The notes under the pieces were generated by a model that made no database searches, was not told the origin of the DNA, and was given only the letters and a program-made list of their open reading frames with translations. The position numbers and the translations under genes are program-made. A stretch of DNA of 40,205 nucleotides from Auxenochlorella pyrenoidosa (taxonomy: Eukaryota; Chlorophyta; Trebouxiophyceae; Chlorellales; Chlorellaceae): the NCBI GenBank assembly GCA_001430745.1, contig KQ481945.1, positions 103,808-144,012 of the forward strand. Direction: 5' to 3'. Below, one piece after another: positions 28,937-38,344 of this stretch (the first letter of the stretch is position 1; each line of letters opens with the position of its first letter).

Positions 28937-30551
28937 GGGTGTCCCGCACCTCGAGGGGCCGCCCCTGCTGAGCTGGAAGCCCTCCTGGCTGCAGTCGGCA
29001 GCGGCCGGCTGTGCCACCTGCGCGCCTCCCTGCAGCAGCACTTCTCCAGCGCCGACCTGATGGCCGCCGAGGCGCGGGCCCTGCTGCGCGGCGACGCCGC
29101 CGCGGCCGCGCTGCTGCTGCGCCACACGCGGCGCCTGCCGGCGCTGGAGGCCGGACAGTGCGGCTCGGTGCCCGGGCTGGACGGCGCGTCTGCTGCCACC
29201 ATCCGCAGGCGGGGCCTGGAGGGCTTCGGAGGCGGGGGGGGGGGGCCTGGAGGACAACGGGTGGGGCCTCACTGGTCATCTGGGGAGGGAGGGGAGGGAG
29301 CAAGCCTGTTGAAAGGCTGGCTGTGTGCGCAGGACATGCCAATGCCACGGCACTGGCCCCTCTGCACCTGTCCCCAGGTTTGTGGCCGATGGCGGGCTGG
29401 CAGCAGCCAGCGGCTGGGGCGACTGGGGCGCCGACCATCTGCACCGTGCGCTGGAGCTGGGCATGCAGCAGACCGCGGCGGCGCTGCTGGCATGCGGGGT
29501 GCGGCTGGCGGGCACCCCGCCGGGTGGCAACTGCCTGCACGCCTTGGCGGAGAACACCCTTGCCTGGGACAGGTGACGGGGGTGGGTGGGGCATCCCTGC
29601 TTCCGGGGCAGCCAGGCTATCTGGATGTAGGGCAGCATGCAAGACCCCTCTTACAAAGCACCTGACAGCAGCGGGAGCTGTGCGGGCACTGTCGTGCGCG
29701 CTGTCACCTGCCCAACGGCTGACTTCCAGGCCCGTTGCAGGCCGGAGCTGGCTTCAATGGCCCGCCGGCTGGTGGCCCTGGGGGAGGGCCTCACCGCCCT
29801 GGATGCGCAGCAGCGCACCCCGCTGCTGGTCGCCTGCCGGCACCGGCTGCGCCGCATGCAGGGCGCGCCGCGCAGCGGGGCCGGCCTCGGCCTGATCCTG
29901 GCGCTCTCCTCTCCCCACAGCACCGCCGTCGGGGCGCCCATGCGGGAGGCAGCCGCGCAGGGCGACTTTCGAGGGGTCGCCTGCATGGCCAGGGGCGGCG
30001 GTGCAGACGTCGCGGCCATGTCGGCGGCGCTGCCGCTGGCGGCGGCGGCGCTGCGGGGGCCAGAGGTGGCCGCGCTGCGTCTGTGCGGGGCGGCGGCGCC
30101 GCCCGACATGGCGGGGGAGCACCCGCAGGTGCGTGGCGAGCTGTCGCTGAGCGCTGCCGCCCTCCTGCTGCGCTTCGACCTCACCTTTCGACATGCTGCG
30201 CTGCTGCGCATCCTGGGCCGCAACCCCTCGGTCACAGCCCCGGCCCTGGCGGCCGCTGCACGGGCAGCAGGCACGCCCAAGGCTCTGGCGCTGGTGGGCC
30301 AGGCCGGCGGCGGGCAGACGGGGGACGCGGCGCCGCTGGTAGCCAGGCGAGCAGAGGCTGTGCTGGCGCACGAGGTGCGGCCCTTCCTGCTGTGCATGCA
30401 GCGCTTGAGGAGGCGCGAGCCGGGGTGCCCGGGCACCAAGCGGCGCTGCTCGCCGAGGCACCCGGCGCCGCAGTCGCTGCCAGGCTCGGCGGTGGACCTT
30501 ACCTGCGTGTTCCTTCTGCTGCAGCACCACTTCCTGGACTGCCCCTGTTGA
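28937..30551 (+). CDS. Ankyrin-repeat-like protein (5' end unresolved)
   Basis: Exons supported by frame and repeat-like sequence: 28937-29208, 29378-29572, 29741-30551 (stop), about 425 residues. With the tentative exon 28582-28683 the total is 459. The protein is Ala/Leu-rich, made of helical pairs. Ankyrin-like cores are visible in HRALELGMQQTAAALLACGV, GGNCLHALAEN and LDAQQRTPLLVACRH, the last close to the TPLLxAC consensus. Such repeats usually mediate protein binding; no catalytic domain is seen. The first supported intron uses a GC donor (CAG|GCGGGG at 29209). The only nearby GT donor gives the wrong phase. Alternative acceptors 11 bases apart (after 29729 and 29740) precede the last exon; only the second keeps frame. 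The final 60 residues are Arg/Pro-rich and may include an unspliced stretch. Function unknown. Confidence 0.6.
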
Positions 30552-31031
30552 TTCTGCTCTGCTTGTGCGCACGCCTCGCCCTGAACACAGCCCTTCTCTG
30601 CACCCCTCTGCCCTCCGCCCCTGCCTGCTCTGCCTACGGTGTGTTACACCAAATGCTCTTTGATGCTGTGGGCAACTGCGGCTTGTTTCCAGAGAGCATG
30701 CTGCATGCTTGAATGAGCAGCGGAGAGGGTCGGTGCGTTGCTGCTGGCTGGGCTAGGGGAAGTGTTTGTGTTGGCCAGGCGGGCGAGAGAGTCATGGTGC
30801 AGAGCTGGTAGAGTGGAGGGAAGTACAAATGCTGCCGGCTTGTCAGCCGGCCGTGGTGTGGCAGCGCAGAGCGGGGGCCGCCCGGTGCACCAGCGCTGCC
30901 CAGGAAAATTGTGCGCTGAGATGCAGGCAGGCATGCAGGTGCGCAGGTGGTGCCTTGCTGGCGGCGGGAAGCCGTGCTGGCAAGCCAGCTGGCCGCGCTG
31001 GGTGCGCTTGCAGCCGAGGCGCCACCCATGC
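30552..31031. other. Convergent intergenic region
   Basis: Between the stops of the ankyrin-like gene (+) and the H3 variant (-). A minus-strand TGTAA lies at 30644-30648. Nothing gene-like seen. Confidence 0.6.
30644..30648 (-). terminator. Candidate polyadenylation signal (TGTAA) for the H3 variant
   Basis: TGTAA on the minus strand about 384 bp past the histone stop. Confidence 0.3.
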
Positions 31032-32113
31032 TCAGTAGGAGCAAACGCCCGACACGGGGCCGCGGATGCGCCGCGCCAGCTGCATGTCCTTGGGCACTGC
31101 GGGTGGGCAGGGGCGGGCGGGCCGAAGTGCAGGGTGTGGGGTGCCGCAACGTCTGGGCGCGAGGTATAAGTCGAGGGGGTGGAGATTGAGGTCAAGGGCA
31201 CCACCCGTGCCCTCAAAGCCAGCAACGGACGGATGAAAACAGGGTGCGCACGCGAAACACATGGCGTCGGACACTGCCGAGCTGCCGCAGCGCTTGCCGC
31301 GGAGCGCCGAGCACAGAGGCGGCCGGCTCGCAGCCGCGGCGCCGCTCACTGATGGTGACACGCTTGGCGTGGATGGCGCACAGGTTGCAGTCCTCCAGCA
31401 GGTGCACAATGAAGTCCTCTGTTGCCTCCTGCAGCGCCAGCATCGCCTCCACGGTCCACCGGAAGGGCTCGGGGGCCACGTTGTTTGTGATCTCCCGCGC
31501 CTGCATGCCAGAGGGAGGGGGTGAAGCAGGGCTGGGCACACACCCGGGCATGGCCGACGCTGCTGAACGCAAGCGCCGCCATGCAGGCAGCCCCTCGATC
31601 CCTGCACCCACCAGCCGGGCAAAGGGCGCCTTGCGGATGAGCAGGGCTGTGCTGCGCTGGTACTTGCGGATCTCGCGCAGCGCCACCGTGCCTGGCCGGA
31701 AGCGGTGCGGCTTCTCTGCAGGGCGAGGGCGGCGGACCAAGCAGCGGCAGTGTAATGAGCAAGGGAAGTTGGGTATGTGCCCCATGATTCAGTCTCAGTT
31801 CAGGACGCTCCGACTGTGGACACTGGAGAAGGACGAAAACAGGCAGCCGACGCGTGCACGCCGCCACTGGCCCGCCGCTGTCGCTCACTTGCAGCTGCTG
31901 CCCTGGTCTTGAGCGGGGACCGCGTCTTCTTGCCGGGAGTCTTTCCCGCCGTCCTCTTTGACGGGCTCTGCGCGAGAAAACACCTTTCCGACAGCTTTTG
32001 AAGCGAGGGCGGCTGTCGGCTGCCAAGCGGCAAGCACCCATCCAAGCAGCGATCTCAACTCGTTGTTAGCATGTGTCACAACCCACCGTCGCCTTCTGCT
32101 TCGTCCGCGCCAT
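31032..32113 (-). CDS. CENH3: Divergent histone H3, probable centromeric CenH3 (CENP-A type)
   Basis: Predicted 141-residue H3 that would replace canonical H3 in centromeric nucleosomes. Exons: 32087-32113, 31889-31967, 31612-31715, 31350-31500, 31032-31096, all in frame. The tail begins MARTKQKAT, as in H3, but then has three S/T-P-x-K motifs (SPSK, TPGK, SPLK) instead of the canonical K9-K27 sequence. The fold follows: [17 protein letters not shown], a changed loop 1, [12 protein letters not shown], and [12 protein letters not shown]. Trp85 (FRWTVEAM) sits where canonical H3 has Phe and CENP-A proteins have Trp. The C-terminus is a novel GPVSGVCSY in place of ERA. Four introns and a long unique tail fit CenH3 rather than a replication H3. 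The alternative is another lineage-specific H3 variant. No canonical H3/H4 neighbours are present. Starts 248 bp after the NAT9 stop. Confidence 0.85.
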
Positions 32114-32361
32114 TTTCAGGCGCCCTCCCTCCTGAGAGCCCTCTCTGCCTGAATCCCGCCCTCCGATCACGACCCAAGGGCGAAGGGGACGTGGGCTCGG
32201 AGCGAAAGGGCATGATCACGCTGTGGCGGCAGCGCTGGCGGGAGCGCGGCACGGCAGGGCACGACATTATGGCGTGGAGCCCAGAAAGAATTGCCAGCCG
32301 CAAGCACCTCACCGAGGCTTACATTGCAGTTGTATTGCAGTTTAAATACAGGTATCAGCAT
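32114..32361 (-). promoter_or_regulatory. NAT9 3' UTR and H3-variant promoter, overlapping space
   Basis: Only 248 bp between the NAT9 stop and the histone start, both on the minus strand. It must hold the NAT9 3' end (TGTAA at 32319-32323) and the histone promoter. Confidence 0.5.
32319..32323 (-). terminator. Candidate polyadenylation signal (TGTAA) for NAT9
   Basis: TGTAA on the minus strand about 40 bp past the NAT9 stop, close spacing that keeps the transcript clear of the histone gene. Confidence 0.5.
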
Positions 32362-34076
32362 CTAATGTATTTGGGGCTCCACTTGCCCCCCCGCCACACC
32401 GCCGATGCCAGACCCATCCACGTCTGTGCCGCCCGCTTCGCCGGTGCTGCCCCTGGCATCATACTCGCTGCACCGCAGCTGCGCCGCCACCGCGGCCAGC
32501 CGGTCGGCTGCCGCCCCCTCCACCAGCAGCTCCAGCGTGACCTCCTTGAAGATCTCGCTGCGCGACACGTGGGCAAAGCCCAGCTTGGACATGAGGCGGA
32601 TGGAGGGCGCGTTGGCCTCACCGATCTTGGCTCTGAACTTGGTGACGCCCTGTGGCGCGAGAGCCGGGTTAAGGAGATCGGGTTGGAAATAGAAAAAGTT
32701 GGGTCGTGGGCGGGCAGGTGCTGCGCGACACCCCCACCAGAGCGCGGCCCTGCCGTCTGGCAGCCCACCCTGCACCGGCTGCGAGCTGCCCACCAGGCGA
32801 GAGGAGGCATAGGCCATGAAGAGCGTCAGTGCCTCCTCTGCCATCCCTTTTCGCCGACTGCATGGGGTGGAGGCAGGATCGGCTGTCACGACAGGCTGGG
32901 CGCCATGGTGGGCCGCCACAGCAGGCCGGCCATGCAGGCAGGTGCCACGCCTCTGACCTGCCCGGGCCCCTGCACTCTCTGCCCCCCAGACGCTCCACCC
33001 CCATCTCGCTCCTCACACACCTGCGCGGCTCCGCCACCATGATCTCAATCTCAGCTGTGTGGGGCTCATCATAGTCATTCAGGAAGATGTTCACATCGCC
33101 TGCATGCCCCGGCAGGTACCTGTTTCTCTGGCTTGAGGCACAGCGCAGGCAGGCATTCAACCCCAAGGCAGGCTCAGATGCCGGCTGGCGGGCTGGGCAG
33201 ACATCAGCGCTGGCTGCCCGCCCAACAGACAAGCCCTCGAACAGGCCCCATCGAGCAGGCAAAGCCGGCTGCTAGCCGCCTGGCTGGCAGTAGCCAGCCC
33301 ACTGCACCTGCCATGGCCCCGCCATGGGCCCCCGTGCCAGGCGTATCTGGGTGGTCGGGGTCCAGCAGGATGAAGGTGCACTCTGCGGGTCAGCAGCCAC
33401 AAAGGGTGCCCTGTCAGGCAGGGGCGGCCCTGGCAAAGCGTGGATGGGCACGGCGAGGGGGGGGGGGCAGGGCATGCCCCTGTAGTTCTGCTGCCCATAC
33501 CCAAATTAAGCTGCGCATCATGCCAGCGGCCCTCTGGCCAGCTGCGCAGAGGTGGTGTGCCCCCGCTTCTTCCATCCAGCATGAGGGTGTCTGCGAGGCA
33601 GGGGTCATGTAGTGCTCACTCTCCGGGTCGTCCCGCCAGCTGCGCTGCATGTCATACTCCTCCTCCAGGCTGAGCGGCTCCGACGCCGTCAGCTCCTGCA
33701 GCTGCTCATCCTGCAGCAGCAGGTTGTAGCAGCCCGGCTAGTCAGTGGGGAGCTGGAGGCGGAGCATGGGCGCGCCAATGTGGGACTGAACAGCTGCTTC
33801 ACCTGCCCAAGGACCGCACCGCCATGTGCTGCACGGCGCACAGCTGCAACTGTCTGGTCAGTTGTACGAGTTAGGACATGCAGAATTTGTAGCTGCTCGA
33901 CCTGTAGCACATGTGCGATGGCGGGGCACGAGAGCAGAGCACATGGGCAAGGCCCATCGCACAGAACGCTGCATGCGCACCTGCATCCATTCATGGTACT
34001 GCGGGACATGTTCCCGACGGTAGGGCACCAGCAGCACCCGCTGCCCGTGGATGACCAGGTTTGCATTATGCTTCAT
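32362..34076 (-). CDS. NAT9: N-acetyltransferase 9 (NAT9) homologue, GNAT fold
   Basis: Predicted 230-residue GNAT acetyltransferase that would use acetyl-CoA. The family is conserved from animals to plants, and the fly member is reported to act on microtubule stability. Exons: 33981-34076, 33620-33710, 33308-33382, 33021-33099, 32794-32857, 32362-32649. All phases agree. Family landmarks: VLLVPYRREHVPQYHEWMQ at the N-terminus, LTASEPLSLEEEYDMQRSW, CTFILLD, GDVNIFLND, EIEIMVAEP, the acetyl-CoA loop RRKGMAEEAL, and NAPSIRLMSKLGFAHVSRSE of the C-terminal GNAT core. The start MKHN matches the family start; an in-frame upstream Met exists (34122-34124) but would add residues the family lacks. The last about 45 residues are Gly-rich and unlike the family core. 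It is divergent from the DnaJ-type gene with 419 bp between starts. Confidence 0.92.
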
Positions 34077-34495
34077 TGCAGGCGGCCGTGTGGTGCAGTC
34101 CAGAGCGCAGGGATACTTGGGCACAGGGTCGGCTGGTGCTGCCGCCAGCGGTGGCCGCCCCTAGCTGCCGCCGAAATGGCAGCCCCTGGGCGCAATGCGC
34201 AATTGATTATGCACCAATGTGTGGATAACCGGCTGATCACAGTAGGAATGCCGGCAAAGCAACCCCCTGTTGCGGAGAAAGGGGAACGCCCACCAAGTAC
34301 AGTGAGGCAAAGCCTGCTTGCTGCTCTGGTACACAATATATGACGGCCGCAGGAGCTTGAAAGATGCATTCAAAGCGCCCCTGTTGTTCAGACGGCACAG
34401 CACGACACAGCACTCCCTCAACTTTGTCGTGCAACATTTCGCCTTGCAGTCTCCATTAGTGATTAACCCCTTTGCATCTTTCATCATCGCGGAGA
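34077..34495. promoter_or_regulatory. Divergent promoter region, NAT9 / DnaJ-type zinc-finger gene
   Basis: 419 bp between head-to-head start codons. It is noticeably more AT-rich around 34200-34480 than the surrounding genes. No named element identified. Confidence 0.5.
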
Positions 34496-35624
34496 ATGAT
34501 CGTGCAAGCAGCAGCGCCTACAGGCAACTGGAGAGTGGGACGGCCTGCCTGGGGCCCGGCACAGCCCACAGTCAGGCAGGACAGCAGGCTGGCGATGTTG
34601 CGACAGGTAGGAATCATCGCGACAGTGCCGCAGCGACGTCCTTGTCGCAGGCGCGGTGGCGGTGGCGAGGTGGCGGTGCGGTGAAGGGACCTTCGCCCCC
34701 TCTACGCCAACTCACAAGCCCCTCCTCCACTTATGTCCGCAGCGTCTGAGAGCCATACCGCCATGGGAGCGGGGGCCGCAGCCCACTGCCGCGCCCCAGC
34801 AGCCAGCACCGCCCCCGGGCTCCTTCATTACTGAGGAGGAGCAAGCCAAGTTCAGTGCACCTCAGCTGGAGTTCCTGGAGCGCAAGCGGCGCGCGGCAGC
34901 GGGCCTGGGGCCGATCATGCCGGCGGGGTGCCAGTGCGGCGCGTGCAGCGGCGAGGGGCTGGTGGCCTGCCCGCAGTGCGGCGGCAGCGGCGTGAACGCG
35001 ACGGACAAAGCTGCCGAGCTGTTCCAGAGCGAGCAGGGCGTCGTGAAGCAGGTGGGGTGGTCGGCAATGGCAACGCAGTGATACTGTCGCCGATTTTAAC
35101 ACCATTTTATCACACCATGGCAAAGCAGACTGCTTCAGTGGTTGGCCGGGGGTGCGTTCACCACTTGCTGATGATGCAGGCCGCTCTGGGGTGACGCTGT
35201 GGGCAGCCATGGCACACACCTGCACCTGCCCGCGCCGGCCCCCCTGCCCGGCCTGTGGCACCTCTCTCTGAGTGCCCTGCCCCCCGTTGCTGCGCCAGGC
35301 TGCCGTGTGCCCTCACCCCTTTTCCAATCACATGCCTGATATCTGCAGAACAATGGGATGGAGGATGTGCAGTGGTTTTTCCGGCAGGTGGGCCCTGGGT
35401 AGGGAATCGCGCCAGTGCAGCGTGCTGCTGGCGCTATGCGTCATGGTGGCAAGGGCAGCCCAATTACGAGGCGCAACAATGCCTTCCTCGGCTAAATTTA
35501 TGTGTGCTGCTTATCCATGGTGCAGGACCTGCCCTGCTGGCTGTGCCGCGGCAAAGCCACGATTGCCTGCCCCGACTGCAGCGGCAGCGGCCTGAAGGGC
35601 CTGTCTGGCTATGTTGCCGACTGA
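34496..35624 (+). CDS. Plastid DnaJ-type zinc-finger protein (CxxCxGxG repeats, no J domain)
   Basis: Predicted 185 residues, exons 34496-34606, 34743-35051, 35349-35387, 35526-35624, in frame. The N-terminus (Gln/Ala/Arg/Thr-rich, few acidic residues) looks like a transit peptide. A Pro-rich linker and a charged helix (FITEEEQAKFSAPQLEFLER) follow. The C-terminal half holds four Cys-pair motifs: CGACSGEG, CPQCGGSG, CWLCRGKA and CPDCSGSG. Together they would bind two zinc ions as in the cysteine-rich domain of DnaJ. No J domain is present. Plant proteins of this build (BSD2- and LQY1-like) act as plastid chaperones or disulfide-handling factors in Rubisco or photosystem II biogenesis. I infer a similar role but cannot say which. 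The second Gly of the third motif is replaced. Confidence 0.82.
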
Positions 35625-36007
35625 GGTGGCCCACCACTCATCGCCCTGCCGCAGCCCATTTTCCGTCATCCCACTTCCCAATTGGGCCCAGTTGTACTCT
35701 GTATTGTGTTCCTAGAATGCCTTCAGTACCATGCCCATCTTTGCAGTGCAGTCATGCAGACGTTCCGTCAATGCAGCGCCCCACTCACATAGGCAGCTCC
35801 AAAAACTGCTCTTGCCTCTCAATACTGCGTAAATTTGCGTCAGAAGATGTAAGTGCAAGCTTTCATCGTGGCATAGCCAGGTACGCAACAGGGTGTGCTG
35901 GAGTGCTGCGCTGTGCTGCGCTGCGTGGGGTCTGCACACCTCTCTCGCACCTCGCTTGGAGCGAACAGAGCGACTTTGAACATTGATGTCTGTCCTCCTT
36001 GTCATCA
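35625..36007. other. Intergenic between DnaJ-type and SGNH genes
   Basis: 383 bp, unusually AT-rich for this window. It holds the DnaJ-type 3' UTR (TGTAA at 35848-35852) and the SGNH promoter. No exon seen. Confidence 0.6.
35848..35852 (+). terminator. Candidate polyadenylation signal (TGTAA) for DnaJ-type gene
   Basis: TGTAA about 225 bp past the stop at 35624. Confidence 0.45.
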
Positions 36008-37812
36008 ATGGGCTGCGGCGGGCTGAACAGTGGGCTGCCGGCTTGCGACAAGAGGAACGAGGCGTTCATGCGAATATATCTAGCGCTGGCTTGCCTTGCG
36101 CTGCTCGGTGAGCTGTACTCGAGGGGAAACTGAGAACCCACAAGCCAGGGACTCACACAACGGCGGGTCCTCCACGCTCAGCAGCCAGGGGCTGGCGGCG
36201 AGGTGTGGGTCGAGGGGAATGAACAGTTTCCCCCCTTTTAGGGCACAAGTGCTCTTCTGATGACTGCATGTCTCGGAAGTGGCTCGGACCACCACCGAGC
36301 ACTTGTGTTTCCCAGTACGCCGCTTGCAGCAAGTAATGCCGACAACATGGTTGCTGCCGGTGCTGCAGGCTGCGTGCGCTGCGCAGAGTTTGTACCTGGC
36401 CAGGTCCCCAGCTGGGTGCACCTGGGGGAGCAGCGGCCGGCATCGCAAGTGCACTATGAAAGGAACCTGCAGGATGTGGCCCGCATCAACGCGGAAGGTG
36501 TGAGGCGGCAGCCAGCCCGCCTCTCATGCCGCTACACTGCTTGCCAGTGGTATGGTTGTGGCAGGGCATTGCAGCGCCGATGCCTTCTAGGAAGACAAGT
36601 TGTCCGCCACTGCAGGTGTGCAGTACGACGTCATCCAGTACGGTGACAGCCTCACTGCGCTGCTGCGGGACCACCAGGCCGAGGTGCGGCGTGCGGTGTG
36701 GGTTCCAGACATGCCCACCTTCACGCCAGCCCATCCTCATTGCGCCAGCCTATCCTCGTTGTGTAGCAATGCAACTCCACCCCATTAATGGGGTGGCATT
36801 GAGGACCGTGCCGGGCTTACATAGAAGTGAAGCTTGGCCTGCAAATTTGCTGACTGCTGGCGATCCCTGCAGGTCTGGGATGAGGTCTTCCCTCCAGATC
36901 AAATCCTGGCAGCCCCACTAGGCATGGGCGGCAGCACGCTCGAGGTGCGCAGCCAGGCCAGCCAGCCAGGAGGAGACTGGGCGGCAGCCAGAAAGGCGCT
37001 ACCGTCCCCACACTGCTGCCCACTTCCCACACACCAGGCTGCTCATAGCATGCCAGCTGCGACGTTCGCCCCTGCAACCGTCTCCCAACGCAGCCTTGTG
37101 CCTGCGGCTGCATGCCCTGTGTAGGAGCTGGCGGCGCGGCTGGTGTACGGCGGGGAGGCCCCTGCAATTCCTCCTCAAGTGGTAGTGCTGCTGGCTGGCT
37201 ACAACAATGCGCGCTATGTGCGCCGCACCGACCCGGCAGAGCTGATGGACTGGATACTGCAGGTGGCAGCTGGGGTTTGGGGGCAGGCGGCAGGCCGGCA
37301 GCCGGGGGCCCTGAGAGCGGAAGCAAGCTGTGCCCATGTCAGTGTCGGCTCCCCCTGATGCGTTCGAGGCCAAGGCCATGCAGGCATGTCTGCATACTGC
37401 ATGCATGGTACAGATGGAAGTAGACTGCATCAAGGGGCACTATGCGCCCTCCCCGTTTGTACCAGCTCATTACTGCAGCGCCCGCCCCTGCCCCCCGTGC
37501 TGCCCGCAGTGGCTGCGGTACACCTGGCCAGACACGCGCGTGGCCCTCTCCGCGCTGCTCCCCAACGCCTACATTGACTTGACGTCCCTTAACGAAGAGT
37601 ATGCCAGGCTGGCTGAGAACCGCGGCGCCCTTTTCTTTGACTGCAATGAGGGGCTTGACGCCACCAGCGCCTCCCAGTTTGGCGACGGCACCCACTGGTT
37701 GCCAGAGGGGCAGCGCATCTGGCTGGAGTGCATGCGGGAGGCGGTGGGGCCCCTTCTGGAGGGCTGGGAGGGGCAGAACGGGGGCAGCAACAGCACGGAG
37801 ATGGCAGGATAG
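36008..37812 (+). CDS. Secreted SGNH/GDSL-type hydrolase
   Basis: Predicted 282-residue esterase/lipase-type SGNH hydrolase. Exons: 36008-36107, 36330-36497, 36616-36683, 36873-36944, 37125-37262, 37510-37812, in frame. A hydrophobic stretch (RIYLALACLALLAS, residues about 22-35) preceded by charged residues is a likely signal peptide or anchor. Block I is YGDSL with nucleophile Ser101. Block II is the Gly-rich GMGGSTLE. Block III is AGYNN (residues 160-164), where the usual GxND has Asn for Asp. Block V is GDGTHWL with Asp241 and His244. The HYERNLQDVARINAEG segment before the nucleophile is typical of PAF-acetylhydrolase-like SGNH proteins. The substrate is unknown. Asn/Ser-rich residues at the end (GGSNSTEMAG) include a possible N-glycosylation site. 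Intron 3 contains a long palindrome. Confidence 0.85.
36768..36801. repeat. Palindrome in SGNH intron 3
   Basis: 36777-36796 is a perfect 20-base palindrome (CCACCCCATT and its complement). It is flanked by CAATG at 36768 and CATTG at 36797-36801, which extend the stem past a 4-base bulge. Confidence 0.85.
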
Positions 37813-38344
37813 CAGGCAGTAGCAGTCTCATGGCACGACACTTCCCTTCAGTCCGTCTTTGACATGCCCTTCAATCCTGCACTTCTTTGCAGCTGTGCAT
37901 TTCATTTCTTCCACAAGCCGTGGCAGCAGGCAATGAACACCCGCCCAGACATCCTTTCAGCCCCCCCCTTCGTGCATGCCCACGGCTGCAAGCAGCTTAC
38001 CTTCTCGAAGAGCCGCATGTGACACATAGATGCAGACACTGGTGCATTCATCACCCAGTTTTGTACGACAAGAGGCAGCAGAGGCATGCCCGGCATGGAG
38101 GGCTGTGGTTGGTGCAAGGTTGGACAGCCCAGCGGACGCAGCAGGGCGCCTGCGCTTGCTAGGCGGTCCCGTTTGCACGCACTAACCTGCTGGCGCCGCC
38201 TTTCTCTGCAGCATGCTTCTGTATTTCATATACACCGAGCTGTAACCGGAGTGGAGGCCGCCTTGCGCCGTTCCACTTTCGACCTCACCGAGGCTTGCAA
38301 GAAGGTGGCGGTGCTGCTGGATCTGGATTGATAAAGGTGGAGGA
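37813..38344. other. Intergenic between SGNH hydrolase and PC-esterase-like gene
   Basis: Holds the SGNH 3' UTR (TGTAA at 38241-38245). An open stretch at about 38215-38331 preceded by a good acceptor (CTCTGCAG) reads as a helix-like peptide ending KKVAVLLDLD. It could be a stray or alternative exon, but no partner exon was found. Confidence 0.45.
38241..38245 (+). terminator. Candidate polyadenylation signal (TGTAA) for SGNH gene
   Basis: TGTAA about 430 bp after the stop and about 100 bp before the next start codon. Confidence 0.35.

Noticed and set aside
38086..38331. 81-residue plus-strand frame before the PC-esterase-like gene
   Set aside because: The last 40 residues look protein-like and follow a good acceptor, but no upstream exon or start fits. 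Noted only as possible stray exon.
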